From contig JAJEBS010000247.1 in assembly GCA_022822425.1 (NCBI GenBank), positions 16,209 to 80,208 of the forward strand: DNA of 64,000 bases, written 5' to 3'. The stretch is from Gemmatimonadota bacterium (GTDB taxonomy: Bacteria > Gemmatimonadota > Gemmatimonadetes > Longimicrobiales > Gaopeijiaceae). Made by a program: the position numbers and the translations under genes. The number at the start of each line of letters is the position of its first letter. The first letter of the stretch is position 1. The notes below the pieces were generated by a model. The model saw nothing but the letters and a program-made list of their open reading frames with translations. It was not told where the DNA came from and searched no databases. Of this stretch, positions 10,624 through 19,681 are shown one piece after another.

Positions 10624-10857
10624 TCAGGACTCGCGGGCTACTTCTTCCTCGGGCGCCTCGGGGAGCTGGGGCAACTCATCCGCCTGCCCTTCCTTCAGGC
10701 CGCGCTTGAAGTTCTTGATGCCCGTGCCCACCCCGCGGGCGAACTCGGGAATCTTGCGGCCTCCGAAGAAGAGGACCAGGAGACCCAGCGCCAGAAGGAT
10801 CTCGTTGAATCCCAGCAGCAGGGGCAGCGCCACAAAGACCAGGTCTGGACCGAACAT
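10624..10857 (-). CDS. tatA: Twin-arginine translocase pore subunit TatA/TatE
   Basis: A 77-residue protein with one N-terminal transmembrane helix, the FGGRKIPEFARGVGTGIKNFKRGLKEG hinge and amphipathic helix, and an acidic tail. This is the standard TatA layout; it oligomerises in the cytoplasmic membrane to let folded proteins through. GAGG lies 7 bases before the ATG. It is not next to tatC here. The Tat-type amidase at 48867 is a likely client within this window. Confidence 0.93.
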   Translation of the reverse strand: MFGPDLVFVALPLLLGFNEILLALGLLVLFFGGRKIPEFARGVGTGIKNFKRGLKEGQADELPQLPEAPEEEVARES

Positions 10858-10923
10858 GTTCTCGCCTCGATGTCGTGGGTCGACCTGTGGAAGGTAGCAG
10901 CCCGTGGATGAATTCGCCCGCTG

Positions 10924-12105
10924 TCAGTTTCCCGCCTCTCGCAACAACAGCTTCGCGATGGTCTGAAGCTGCATGTTGGTCGTCCCTTCGTAAATGGTGC
11001 CGATCTTCGCGTCGCGGTAGAGCTTCTCGACGGGGTACTCGCTGGTGAAGCCGTATCCGCCGTGCAGATCCACGCACTCCGACGCCACCCTCTGCGCCGT
11101 CTGCGATGCGAACAGCTTGGCCATCGCCGCCTGACGAATGTAGGGGAAGCCACCGTCGCGCAGGCGTGCCGCATTGTACACCAGCAGGCGCGCCGCCTCC
11201 ACGTCGGTGGCCATCTGCGCGAGCTGGAACTGAACCCCCTGAAACTCGGAGACCGAACGGCCGAACTGCTCCCGCTCGCGCGTGTAGCGGAGGGTGTGGC
11301 CGAGCGCTCCCTGCGCCAGCCCCACCATCTGTGCGCCGATTCCGATGCGTCCCTCGTTGAGGGTGGCGATCGCGATCCTGTACCCGAGGCCGACTTCGCC
11401 CAGCAGGTTTCCGCCGGGGACCCGGCAGCCGTCGAGCACCACCTCGGTCGTCGACGACGCGCGAATCCCCAGCTTCTGCTCCCTCCTGCCCACCGAGAGA
11501 CCCGGTGTTTCCCTCTCCACGAGAAACGCGGTGATGCCGCGGTATCCCGAGTCCGGATCGACGTTGGCGAAGACGATGTAGAGCCCGGCTTCGGCTCCGT
11601 TGGTGATCCAGAGCTTCTGGCCGTTCAGAATCCAGTCGTCGCCCGCGCGCACCGCGGTGCATCGGAGGGCGAAGGCGTCCGACCCGCTTCCGGCCTCCGA
11701 GAGCGCATAGGCGCCGACCGTATCGGAAGCCAGGCGCGGCAGATGGCGGCTCTGCTGCTCCTCGGTGCCGTAGCGGAGGAGCGCATTGATGACGAGGGTG
11801 TTCTGCACATCCACCAGCACGGCCACGGCGGGGTCCACGGCGGAGAGCTCCTCGACGACGAGCACGGCCGCGAAGAACGAGCTGCCCGCTCCCCCGAAGC
11901 GTTCGGGAATCTCCACCCCCATGAGCCCCAGCTCGAACAGCTTGCGGATCAGCGCCGGATCCATGGCGTGCGCAGCGTCCATCGCGGACACCCTGGGTGC
12001 GATCTCGCTGCGCGCGAAGTCCCGCACTGCCTGCTGAAAGAAGCGTTCCTCCTCGCCAAGGGAGGTCAGCGCGGCGCGCATTCCGTCCGCGAAGCCTGCC
12101 TGCAT
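10924..12105 (-). CDS. Acyl-CoA dehydrogenase (short/medium-chain type)
   Basis: A 393-residue flavoprotein dehydrogenase from the ATG for MQAGFADG, which has GGAG nine bases upstream; the longer ORF has no good start. Both family signatures are present: ALSEAGSGSDAFALRC near the FAD/substrate site and RDAKIGTIYEGTTNMQLQTI at the end. The Glu in YEGTTN is where short-chain members keep the catalytic base, so butyryl-CoA-like substrates are plausible; exact chain length cannot be read from sequence. It would catalyse the first step of beta-oxidation, passing electrons to ETF. First gene of the minus-strand run with tatA, divergent from gcvH. Confidence 0.9.
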   Translation of the reverse strand: MQAGFADGMRAALTSLGEEERFFQQAVRDFARSEIAPRVSAMDAAHAMDPALIRKLFELGLMGVEIPERFGGAGSSFFAAVLVVEELSAVDPAVAVLVDVQNTLVINALLRYGTEEQQSRHLPRLASDTVGAYALSEAGSGSDAFALRCTAVRAGDDWILNGQKLWITNGAEAGLYIVFANVDPDSGYRGITAFLVERETPGLSVGRREQKLGIRASSTTEVVLDGCRVPGGNLLGEVGLGYRIAIATLNEGRIGIGAQMVGLAQGALGHTLRYTREREQFGRSVSEFQGVQFQLAQMATDVEAARLLVYNAARLRDGGFPYIRQAAMAKLFASQTAQRVASECVDLHGGYGFTSEYPVEKLYRDAKIGTIYEGTTNMQLQTIAKLLLREAGN

Positions 12106-12297
12106 GAAAAACTCCGTTCCTGCGCTGGAAGTGGAAGAAAGACCGGTCCATGAACCGCCTCCCGATCCGTGGGCGGTGCCCGGAGCACCATGCGCGCACG
12201 GCGCGCCGTACAACCCCTTGAGGCCAGCCGGCGTTCCCCCGAAGAACCCTGAGCCCCGGGCCGATCCGGCTTTGGCGCCGGGGTGCCGGCATCGGGG

Positions 12298-12327
12298 TTG
12301 ACGGGGCGGGAACGCGCTTTCTATAGT
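12298..12327 (+). promoter_or_regulatory. Sigma-70-type promoter for gcvH-gcvP
   Basis: TTGACG and TATAGT separated by 18 bases, placing the transcript start about 40 bases before the gcvH ATG. It stands in the 268-base divergent gap between the acyl-CoA dehydrogenase and gcvH. I see no glycine-riboswitch-like structure in the short leader. Confidence 0.65.
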
Positions 12328-12373
12328 CCCGAACCGAAATCCACCCCCGATCACTCCTGTGCCCGGAGCACCC

Positions 12374-12763
12374 ATGTCCGACATCCCCGAGCATCTCTAC
12401 TACACCGAGGAGCATGAGTATGTGGGGGAAACCGACGAGGAGAGCGTCTACGTCGTCGGGATCACCGACTACGCGCAGGGGGAGCTGGGCGACATCGTGT
12501 ACGTGGAACTGCCGAGAGTCGGCACGCACTTCGACCGCATGGAGGTGTTCGGCGTCATCGAGGCAGTGAAGGCGGTCAGCGATCTCTACTGCCCGATCGC
12601 GGGCGAGGTCGTCGAGATCAACGAGGCCATCGACCTCGATCCGGCGCTGGTGAACGGCGATCCCTACGGGGACGGCTGGATGATCAAGCTGCGCGCGGAG
12701 GACGACGACGCACTCGAGGGCCTGATGAGCCCCGAGGACTACGAGTCCCACATCGACGGGTGA
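12374..12763 (+). CDS. gcvH: Glycine cleavage system H protein
   Basis: A 129-residue lipoyl carrier protein of normal length. Typical blocks are YYTEEHEYV at the start, [18 protein letters not shown], and [13 protein letters not shown], whose Lys66 is the lipoylation site. It shuttles the aminomethyl group between the P and T proteins of glycine cleavage. The ATG at 12374 is preferred over the upstream one because the family starts here. It is followed by gcvP, with a small hairpin in the gap; no gcvT is present in the window. Confidence 0.95.
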   Translation: MSDIPEHLYYTEEHEYVGETDEESVYVVGITDYAQGELGDIVYVELPRVGTHFDRMEVFGVIEAVKAVSDLYCPIAGEVVEINEAIDLDPALVNGDPYGDGWMIKLRAEDDDALEGLMSPEDYESHIDG

Positions 12764-12773
12764 GGAGCAGAGC

Positions 12774-12790
12774 ATCCGCGCTTCGCGGAT
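12774..12790 (+). other. Short hairpin between gcvH and gcvP
   Basis: ATCCGCG-CTT-CGCGGAT is a perfect 7-bp stem with a 3-base loop, ending 10 bases before the gcvP ATG. It has no U tract, so it is not a standard terminator. It may tune the ratio of H to P protein by affecting gcvP initiation or mRNA stability; that role is inference. Confidence 0.5.
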
Positions 12791-12800
12791 CCCCCGACTG

Positions 12801-15674
12801 ATGCCCGACATCGCGCACGAGAACCGATTCCCCCGCCGACATCTCGGTCCCGGGCCCCGGGATGTGCGCGCGATGCTGGAGGAGCTGGGCTACGAGTCCC
12901 TCGACGGGCTGGTCGCGGACACGGTGCCCGAATCCATCCGCCTGCGGCGCGAACCGGATCTTCCCGAGGGGATCTCCGAGCACGAGCTGATCGGTCGGCT
13001 GCGGGAGATCGCCTCGCGCAACCAGGTGTTCCGCTCCTACCTGGGGATGGGCTACGCGGGCACCATCACCCCGCCGGTGATTCTCCGCAACATCCTGGAG
13101 AACCCGGGATGGTACACGCAGTACACCCCCTATCAGGCGGAAATCGCACAGGGCCGGCTGCAGGCGCTGCTGAACTTCCAGACCATGGTGGGAGATCTCA
13201 CGGGCTGCGCGGTCGCCAACGCATCGCTGCTGGACGAGGCCACCGCCGCTGCCGAGGCCATGACGCTCTGCCTGGCGTCCACCCGCGACCGCGGCCGCAA
13301 CCGCTTCCTGGTCGCCTCCGACTGCCACCCGCAGACCATCGAGGTGGTGCGTGCCCGAGCGGAGCCGCTCGGCATCGAGGTGGTGGTCGAACACCCGCGC
13401 GACTGGGCGCTCGACGACAACGTGTTCGGCACGCTGGTGCAGTACCCGGGCACCGACGGCAGCGTGCGCAACTACCGGGCGCTCTCGGACGCGGTTCACG
13501 CGGCGGGAGGGCTCGTGGTCATGGCAACCGACCTGCTCGCGCTCACCCTGCTCACCTCCCCGTGGGAGATGGGCGCCGACATCGCGGTGGGCAACAGCCA
13601 GCGCTTCGGCGTCCCCCTCGGCTACGGCGGCCCGCACGCCGCCTTCATCGCCGCGCGCGACAACATGCGCCGCCAGATGCCGGGCCGGATCATCGGCGTC
13701 TCCATCGACGCCCACGGCAATCCCGCGCTGCGCATGGCGCTGCAGACCCGGGAGCAGCACATCCGCCGCGAGCGGGCCACCTCCAACATCTGCACCGCCC
13801 AGGTGCTGCTGGCCGTCATGGCGGGCATGTACGCGGTCTACCACGGGCCGGACGGGCTGCGGCGCATCGCCACCCGGGTGCGCAACCTCACGGGCGTGCT
13901 GGCGGAGGGCGTGCGCAGACTGGGCCACCGGGTGGTGAACGAGGTCTTCTTCGACACCCTGACCATCGAGCCCGCGGGCGTGAGCGCGCGCCGGATCGTG
14001 GAGCGGGCGCGGGAGCGCGGAATCAACCTGCGCGAGGGCGCCGGGCACGTGAGCGTGTCGCTGGACGAAACAGTGGGACCGGAGGACCTGGACGATCTCT
14101 TCGCCGTCTTCTCGGGCGAGGGCGGGCCAGGGTTCGACGCCGCGGGTCTCGCCCGGGAGACCGACGTGCCGCCCCTGCCCGCGAAGCTCGCCCGGGAGAC
14201 GGTGTTCCTCGATCACCCCGTCTTCAACAGCTATCACTCCGAGACGGAGATGCTGCGCTACATCCGCCGTCTGGAGAGCCGCGACCTGTCGCTGACCACG
14301 AGCATGATCCCGCTCGGCTCGTGCACCATGAAGCTGAACGCCACCGCGCAGATGACGCCCGTCTCGTGGGCGGAGTTCGGCGCCATGCACCCCTTCGCGC
14401 CGCCGGAGCAGGCTGAGGGATACCGGCGAATCGTCGCGGACCTGGAGCGGTGGCTGGCCGAGATCACCGGGTTCGCCGCGACCTCGCTGCAGCCCAACTC
14501 GGGGGCCCAGGGGGAGTACGCCGGCCTGCTGGTCATACGCGCCTACCACCACGACCGCGGCGACACCCATCGCGACGTATGTCTCATCCCCTCCTCGGCG
14601 CACGGCACCAATCCGGCCAGCGCGGTCATGGTGGGGATGAAGGTGGTGGTGGTGAAGTGCGACGCGGACGGCAACATCGATGTCGATGACCTGCGCGCCA
14701 AGGCCGACCGGCACGCCGACCGCCTGAGCGCGCTCATGGTCACCTACCCGTCCACGCACGGGGTCTTCGAGGAGCGCATCCGCGAAGCCTGCGACATCGT
14801 GCACGAGCGCGGGGGGCAGGTCTACCTGGACGGCGCCAACCTGAACGCCCAGGTGGGGCTGGCGCGGCCCGGCGACTACGGCGCGGACGTGTGCCACATC
14901 AACCTGCACAAGACCTTCGCCATCCCGCACGGCGGCGGCGGACCCGGGATGGGCCCCATCTGCGCCGCCGAGCACCTGGCCCCCTTCCTTCCCGGCCATC
15001 CGCTGGTGAACACGGGAGGCGAAAAGGCGATCGGCGCCGTCTCCGCGGCTCCGTGGGGGAGCGCGAGCATCCTCCTCATCTCGTGGGCCTACATCGCCCT
15101 GCTGGGGCGCGAGGGGACGCGGAAGGCGACGGAGGTGGCCATCCTGAACGCCAACTACATGGCGAACCGGCTGGAGAAGCACTTCCCGGTCCTCTACAAG
15201 GGCGCGCGCGGCCGGGTGGCGCACGAGTTCATCCTCGACCTGCGGCCGCTCAAGCGGGCGACCGGGATCACCGACGAGGACGTGGCCAAACGCCTCATGG
15301 ACTACGGCTTTCATGCGCCCACCATGTCGTTCCCGGTGCTGGGCACGATCATGGTCGAGCCCACCGAGAGCGAGTCGAGGGAAGAGCTGGACCGCTTCTG
15401 CGACGCCCTGGTCTCGATCCGGGCGGAGATCCAGCAGATCGAGCTGGGGCTGGCCGACCGCAAGGACAATGCGCTCAAGAACGCCCCGCACACCGCGGCG
15501 GTGGTCGTGAGCAGCGAGTGGAATCACGCCTACAGCCGGGAGCAGGCCGCGTTTCCGGCTCCCTGGACGAAAGAGGCGAAGTTCTGGCCCTCGGTGGGCC
15601 GGGTCAACAACGCATTCGGGGACCGCAACCTGGTCTGCGTCTGTCCCCCCGTGGAGAGCTATTCGGAGGTCTGA
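12801..15674 (+). CDS. gcvP: Glycine dehydrogenase (decarboxylating), P protein
   Basis: A 957-residue single-chain P protein, carrying both halves that some bacteria split into GcvPA and GcvPB. The start [15 protein letters not shown] matches the family N-terminus. The PLP lysine is Lys704 in [18 protein letters not shown]. It decarboxylates glycine and loads the aminomethyl group onto lipoyl-GcvH. A longer antisense ORF (12684-15527) is only a codon-bias shadow. The UPF0173 gene starts two bases after its stop. Confidence 0.97.
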   Translation: MPDIAHENRFPRRHLGPGPRDVRAMLEELGYESLDGLVADTVPESIRLRREPDLPEGISEHELIGRLREIASRNQVFRSYLGMGYAGTITPPVILRNILENPGWYTQYTPYQAEIAQGRLQALLNFQTMVGDLTGCAVANASLLDEATAAAEAMTLCLASTRDRGRNRFLVASDCHPQTIEVVRARAEPLGIEVVVEHPRDWALDDNVFGTLVQYPGTDGSVRNYRALSDAVHAAGGLVVMATDLLALTLLTSPWEMGADIAVGNSQRFGVPLGYGGPHAAFIAARDNMRRQMPGRIIGVSIDAHGNPALRMALQTREQHIRRERATSNICTAQVLLAVMAGMYAVYHGPDGLRRIATRVRNLTGVLAEGVRRLGHRVVNEVFFDTLTIEPAGVSARRIVERARERGINLREGAGHVSVSLDETVGPEDLDDLFAVFSGEGGPGFDAAGLARETDVPPLPAKLARETVFLDHPVFNSYHSETEMLRYIRRLESRDLSLTTSMIPLGSCTMKLNATAQMTPVSWAEFGAMHPFAPPEQAEGYRRIVADLERWLAEITGFAATSLQPNSGAQGEYAGLLVIRAYHHDRGDTHRDVCLIPSSAHGTNPASAVMVGMKVVVVKCDADGNIDVDDLRAKADRHADRLSALMVTYPSTHGVFEERIREACDIVHERGGQVYLDGANLNAQVGLARPGDYGADVCHINLHKTFAIPHGGGGPGMGPICAAEHLAPFLPGHPLVNTGGEKAIGAVSAAPWGSASILLISWAYIALLGREGTRKATEVAILNANYMANRLEKHFPVLYKGARGRVAHEFILDLRPLKRATGITDEDVAKRLMDYGFHAPTMSFPVLGTIMVEPTESESREELDRFCDALVSIRAEIQQIELGLADRKDNALKNAPHTAAVVVSSEWNHAYSREQAAFPAPWTKEAKFWPSVGRVNNAFGDRNLVCVCPPVESYSEV

Positions 15675-15676
15675 CC

Positions 15677-16372
15677 ATGGCCAGCCTGACGTATCACGGA
15701 CACGCCACCTTCCTGCTCGAGCTGGGCGACGGCACGCGCATCTCGATCGACCCCTGGTACGAGGAGAGCCCCGCCAACGACCTGTCGCTCGCGGATCTGG
15801 GCGACGTCGACTACGTGTTCTGCTCGCACGGGCACTTCGATCACTTCGCGGACGCCATCCCGCTCGCGAACGCCACCGGCGCCACGCTGGTGTCGACCTT
15901 CGAGATCGTGGCTTTCGCCCAGACCCAGGGGGTCGAGAACGCGCACCCGATGCACATCGGCGGCGGCTTCAACTTCCCCTTCGGGCGCGTGAAGATGACC
16001 CCCGCGCTGCACGGCGGTCAGGTGCACGGCGACAACACGGGGGCGTACACGACGGTCCCGGGCGGGCTGCTCTTCCACGCCGACGGCACACGGGTATATC
16101 ACGCCGGCGACACCGCGCTGCTCACGGACATGAAGCTCCTGCGCGGCCAGGTGGACGTGGCCCTGCTGCCGATCGGCGACAACTTCACCATGGGCCCGGA
16201 GGACGCGGCCATCGCGGTAGACTTCATCCAGCCCTCGGTGGTGGTGCCGATCCACTACAACACCTTCCCGCCCATCGTGCAGGACCCGGAGGCGTTCCGC
16301 GCGCTGGTGGGGGACGCCGCGCGGGTCGAGGTGATGGCCAGCGGAGACGTGCTGGAGCTGGGCGGAGGCTGA
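15677..16372 (+). CDS. UPF0173 metal-dependent hydrolase (metallo-beta-lactamase fold)
   Basis: A 231-residue metallo-beta-lactamase-fold protein of the UPF0173 family, with the metal motif CSHGHFDHFAD, later metal ligands in YHAGDTALLTDM, and PIHYNTFPP at the end. The physiological substrate of this family is not established. An ATG with CGGAGGT just upstream (inside the gcvP end) sets the start; the 493-residue ORF in the track extends it with gcvP shadow sequence. Two-base spacing from gcvP suggests the same transcript. Confidence 0.88.
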   Translation: MASLTYHGHATFLLELGDGTRISIDPWYEESPANDLSLADLGDVDYVFCSHGHFDHFADAIPLANATGATLVSTFEIVAFAQTQGVENAHPMHIGGGFNFPFGRVKMTPALHGGQVHGDNTGAYTTVPGGLLFHADGTRVYHAGDTALLTDMKLLRGQVDVALLPIGDNFTMGPEDAAIAVDFIQPSVVVPIHYNTFPPIVQDPEAFRALVGDAARVEVMASGDVLELGGG

Positions 16373-16452
16373 CCGGCCCCGGATCCCTGAGCGATCCCTC
16401 GGCCGCCCGGGATGCGGCCGGCGCAGCCGGGTGGCGCGAGACGGTCCGCCGA

Positions 16453-17232
16453 ATGGCTCGCCTCCGGTGGACGGTCGTCTTCGACCCGCCTCGTGACGGC
16501 CCGGCCAACATGGCCGTGGACCACGCCCTCGCCGAGGCCGTCGAGCCCGACGCGGCGTGGCTGCGGCTGTACCGCTGGGTCCGGCCCACCCTTTCGCTGG
16601 GCCGCAACGAGCCGGCCGCGGGCGCCTACGACTTCGGGCGCGCCGAGCGGCTGGGGGTCGACGTGGTGCGCCGTCCCACCGGCGGCCGGGGCGTGCTGCA
16701 CGACGCCGAGTTGACCTACGCGGTGGTCGCCCCGGTCGCCGCGGTCGGGCGGGTGCGGGCGGCCTACGGGGTGGTTCATGCGGGCCTGGCCGCCGGGCTG
16801 CGCTCCCTCGGGGCGGACGCCCGGTTGGCCGCGGGGGTGGCGCCGGGCCCGCCGCGGGCGGGAGCATGCTTCGACGCGACTGCCGGGGGGGAGGTGGTGG
16901 CGGGGGGGCGGAAGCTCGCCGGCAGCGCGCAGGCCCGCATCGCCCGGGCACTCCTGCAGCACGGGTCCGTGCTGATCGACGGCACCCAGGAACTGATCGG
17001 CGAACTGCGTCGACCGTCCCCGGACCCGGACACACCACCCGCCTCCACGACCCTCCGCGAACAACTCGGCCACGCACCAGCGTGGCGGGAGGTCGCGACG
17101 GCGGTCACGGAAGGGCTCGCCGCGGAGCTGGGAACGGAACCGTTCATCGGCGAACTGCCTCAGGCGGCGGAGCGGTTGATTCCGGCGCTGGAGCGGCGCT
17201 ATCGGTCGCATGAGTGGACTTTGCGCCGGTGA
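16453..17232 (+). CDS. Lipoate-protein ligase / octanoyltransferase family protein (LipM/LplA-like)
   Basis: A 259-residue member of the BPL_LplA_LipB fold. Visible blocks are LGRNEPAAGAYDFGRA, RRPTGGRGVLHDAELTYAVV and the lysine motif GRKLAGSAQAR. The cysteine in RAGACFDAT occupies the position of the catalytic Cys in LipM-type octanoyltransferases, which favours octanoyl transfer from ACP rather than ATP-dependent lipoate ligation. Position downstream of gcvH and gcvP suggests it modifies GcvH, which LipA would then convert to the lipoyl form. Start codon is ATG without a clear Shine-Dalgarno; lipM versus lplA is not settled. Confidence 0.8.
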   Translation: MARLRWTVVFDPPRDGPANMAVDHALAEAVEPDAAWLRLYRWVRPTLSLGRNEPAAGAYDFGRAERLGVDVVRRPTGGRGVLHDAELTYAVVAPVAAVGRVRAAYGVVHAGLAAGLRSLGADARLAAGVAPGPPRAGACFDATAGGEVVAGGRKLAGSAQARIARALLQHGSVLIDGTQELIGELRRPSPDPDTPPASTTLREQLGHAPAWREVATAVTEGLAAELGTEPFIGELPQAAERLIPALERRYRSHEWTLRR

Positions 17233-17347
17233 GTCAAAGATGATGCGTGGACCGGGCGGGTACGTTGACCTTCGGTAAGGAACCGCCAGATTTCGCGCTG
17301 TGCCAGCCTTGTGGCGAGTCACATGCGCCTCTTCTCCCGTGATCGAT

Positions 17348-18601
17348 ATGGTTCCGACCAGCCAACCGGTCGAGCACACCGGCAATCAGGTTTTCGTCTC
17401 CGGCAGCTTGAGCTTCGACTCGTTTCGCGGCCTGCTGGCAGCGATACACCAGGCCGCGATCGAGAAAGGTCACGCCGAAGTTACGCTCGACTTTTCCGCC
17501 ACGACCTGGGTGGACCCCGGCCCGATGGTCGCCGTACTCGCATTCTGCATCCAGCTCCGCGACGAATTCGATGTGGGTTTTTCCCTGGTTCGCCCAGGCG
17601 CGGGAAAGGTGTGGCGCCTCTTTTCGAACGCCAACTGGGCGCATCTGGTAGCACCGCAGAAATTCTCGAAGTCAACGTGGCACCCCCCCTCCGGGCTGCC
17701 CGCCAGCCGGTTCAGATCGCCGAAGGAGCAGGATGAAATCGTGAGCCGGATCGTCGATGCGGTGCTTACTTCTCCCGCGGGGCTCGCGCGTCCAGGTCTC
17801 GCGGCCTTCGAGTGGGCGGTGAACGAGATTACCGACAATGTGCTTCAACACGCCGACTCGGCGCAGGGCGGGTTGGTGCAGCTGAATCACCATCCCAACA
17901 GGAAGCAACTGGAGTTCACCGTAGCCGATGCCGGTCGAGGAATCCCCGATACCATGAGAACCACGAGGCCTTCGATTTCGGACCCGGATGCGTTGCAGCT
18001 CTCCATCCAGCGTGGAATCACTCGTGACAAGGAAGTAGGGCAGGGAAACGGCCTTTTCGGGACGCACCGGGCGTCCAAAGTGGGTACGGGTGATTTCGTA
18101 ATCCATTCTGGACATGCCAGCATCCGCTCCAACCTGAGGGCTCGCGAGGAAACGGTGCCCGTCGCCGGTACCCTGGTCGTCGTCACGCTCGACTATTCCG
18201 ACCCGGAGGCGCTGTGGCGAGCCCTCGACATCCACGACACCGGCGCCGACCCGGCCGGCGACTACATCGAGAACCGCTATGAGGATGATAGCGACGCTGT
18301 TCTGCACTTCGTGGTGCGAAGCGAGGCGAGTTCCGTCGGATCGAGATCGTCCGGCAGGCTGTCCCGCGCGAAGATCGAGAACCTCATGGCGATGTATCCG
18401 AACTACCCGGTCAACATCGACTTCGGCGACATATCGGTCGTCTCGAGCAGCTTCGCGGACGAGTTTCTCGGCAAGCTCTTCGTACGCACGGGAGCGCTCC
18501 GCTTCATGAACACCGTCCGGTTGCGAAACGTGTCCCCAACGGCTCGAGCCGTGCTCGACCGCGCGATCCTGCAACGGGCAGCGCAGGCATCGGAGGACTG
18601 A
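17348..18601 (+). CDS. STAS-like / histidine-kinase-type ATPase / DUF4325 regulatory protein
   Basis: A 417-residue protein with three recognisable parts. Residues about 8-95 look like a STAS or MlaB-type domain (VTLDFSATTWVDPGPMVAVL). Residues about 110-275 form a GHKL ATPase: N box NEITDNVLQHAD near 159, G1 box DAGRGIP near 195, and GQGNGLFG near 231. Residues about 323-417 match the DUF4325 STAS-like domain (VNIDFGDISVVSSSFADEFL). There is no phospho-acceptor histidine domain, so it resembles an RsbW/SpoIIAB-type switch kinase with antagonist-like domains on both sides. GTG starts at 17300 and 17339 are alternatives. No partner sigma factor is adjacent. Confidence 0.75.
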   Translation: MVPTSQPVEHTGNQVFVSGSLSFDSFRGLLAAIHQAAIEKGHAEVTLDFSATTWVDPGPMVAVLAFCIQLRDEFDVGFSLVRPGAGKVWRLFSNANWAHLVAPQKFSKSTWHPPSGLPASRFRSPKEQDEIVSRIVDAVLTSPAGLARPGLAAFEWAVNEITDNVLQHADSAQGGLVQLNHHPNRKQLEFTVADAGRGIPDTMRTTRPSISDPDALQLSIQRGITRDKEVGQGNGLFGTHRASKVGTGDFVIHSGHASIRSNLRAREETVPVAGTLVVVTLDYSDPEALWRALDIHDTGADPAGDYIENRYEDDSDAVLHFVVRSEASSVGSRSSGRLSRAKIENLMAMYPNYPVNIDFGDISVVSSSFADEFLGKLFVRTGALRFMNTVRLRNVSPTARAVLDRAILQRAAQASED

Positions 18602-18663
18602 CGCCAGGCTCGGATCTGCCTTCCGCGGAGTGGCGGACGCCGGGCTCCATCGGAGGTATTCCC

Positions 18664-18735
18664 ATGAACGGCATCGCCATCGATGGCACCGGCTGCGGTG
18701 CCGCCCCGGATGTGTCAGGCATTCCGCAGTTATGA
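18664..18735 (+). CDS. Possible 23-residue small protein
   Basis: A short ORF too small for the track: ATG at 18664 with a strong, well-spaced GGAGG (CGGAGGTATTCCCATG), encoding MNGIAIDGTGCGAAPDVSGI plus three more residues. It sits alone in the gap between the STAS-HATPase gene and the ExbB gene, just before a TTGACA element. A 6-bp hairpin (GGCACC/GGTGCC) and a 10-base palindrome lie inside it. It could be a leader peptide or chance; no homologue is recognised. Confidence 0.3.
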   Translation: MNGIAIDGTGCGAAPDVSGIPQL

Positions 18736-18772
18736 CTCGACCCCCTGCCCGGAGCGCGGTGCGCTGGCACCC

Positions 18773-18801
18773 TTGACACATCCCGGGACTACTTTCATCT
18801 T
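18773..18801 (+). promoter_or_regulatory. Candidate promoter for the ExbB-like gene
   Basis: A perfect TTGACA is followed after 17 bases by CATCTT, a weak -10 that keeps the key A2 and T6 positions. It lies 120-odd bases before the ExbB-like start. A second possible -10 (TAGGAT, 18816) has no matching -35. Confidence 0.35.
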
Positions 18802-18900
18802 GCCTGCTCCGATGCTAGGATAAGTTCCGGCAGACTCGGTGGGCTGTCCGCTGTGGGCAGTCATTCGTTTGCTTGCAACCCGCTCATGGAGGGCACTCCC

Positions 18901-19605
18901 TTGGCCGCACTTACTCCCCTTTACGTCGCGTTGATGCAGATCCCCGGGATGGAAGCGCCGGACCAGACTCTCGGCGAGCAGATGGGCTTCATCTGGGACC
19001 AGACGGGCTTCATGCGCTACCCGCTGGCCGCCTGCATCGTCGTCGGCATCATCGTCATCATCTGGAAGTTCTTCGACCTGATGGCCAAGAGCGGACGCAC
19101 CAAGAAGATCCTCTCCGAGGTTGACGCGCTGCTTGCCGACGCCCAGTTGCAGGAGGCGATCGAGGTCACCCGCGAGTCCAACTCGCCCGCCGCGAACATT
19201 CTCTACGCCGGCCTCGAGCGGCACGAGGAAGGCACCGACCGGGTCATGAAGGCCATCGAGAACCAGGGACTCATCGAGTTGAGCCGCCTCGAGCGCGGCC
19301 TGGTGGTCCTGGCGACCCTCACCAACATCGCCCCGCTCCTCGGCTTCCTGGGCACGGTGATCGGGATGATCATCGCGTTCCAGTCCATCGAGCTGGCCGG
19401 CGAGGTCGAGGCGACGCTGGTGGCGGGCGGCATCAAGGTGGCGCTCCTCACGACCGCGGCCGGTCTCACGATCGCGATCCCCGTAAGCATCGCCCACAAC
19501 TTCTTCGTCTCCCGCATCGACTCGCTCGTCATCGACATGGAGGAGTCGGCCCAGAAGATGATCGATGCGCTCCACGCGATGGAGACCGGGAGGGCGTCCA
19601 TATAG
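18901..19605 (+). CDS. MotA/TolQ/ExbB-family proton channel protein
   Basis: About 234 residues with three transmembrane helices and the family core GFLGTVIGMIIAFQSIEL...GIKVALLTTAAGLTIAIP. Such proteins form proton-driven channels that power TonB- or Tol-dependent outer membrane processes or gliding. I favour the TTG at 18901 because GGAGGG lies seven bases upstream; GTG 18853 and ATG 18886 are in frame but poorly supported. No exbD or tonB follows; a strong terminator directly after the stop makes the gene monocistronic, so partners must be elsewhere. A shortened relative is encoded at 38464. Confidence 0.85.
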   Translation: MAALTPLYVALMQIPGMEAPDQTLGEQMGFIWDQTGFMRYPLAACIVVGIIVIIWKFFDLMAKSGRTKKILSEVDALLADAQLQEAIEVTRESNSPAANILYAGLERHEEGTDRVMKAIENQGLIELSRLERGLVVLATLTNIAPLLGFLGTVIGMIIAFQSIELAGEVEATLVAGGIKVALLTTAAGLTIAIPVSIAHNFFVSRIDSLVIDMEESAQKMIDALHAMETGRASI

Positions 19606-19627
19606 CCGGAACCCGAGGTTTCGCAGT

Positions 19628-19665
19628 CGAAAGGTCACCCCAAGGGGTGGCCTTTCGTCATTTTC
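19628..19665 (+). terminator. Rho-independent terminator after the ExbB-like gene
   Basis: CGAAAGGTCACCCC-AA-GGGGTGGCCTTTCG forms a 14-bp stem with a single G-U pair and a two-base loop, followed by TCATTTT. It starts 22 bases after the stop codon and ends before the transglycosylase ATG. Confidence 0.85.
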
Positions 19666-19681
19666 AGGCAGGCGTTTGAAG

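Noticed and set aside
10676-12811. 711-residue minus-strand ORF in another frame of the acyl-CoA dehydrogenase
   Set aside because: Low-complexity translation with no recognisable motif; the real gene in the region reads in the frame of 10924-12105.
12684-15527. 947-residue minus-strand ORF across gcvP
   Set aside because: It is the antisense shadow of gcvP caused by high GC and codon bias; the translation is His/Arg/Gly-rich with no domain, while the plus frame is a full GcvP.
19565-19681. 39-residue upstream extension of the transglycosylase
   Set aside because: It would read through the strong terminator of the ExbB-like gene and hide the signal peptide; the ATG at 19682 is natural.
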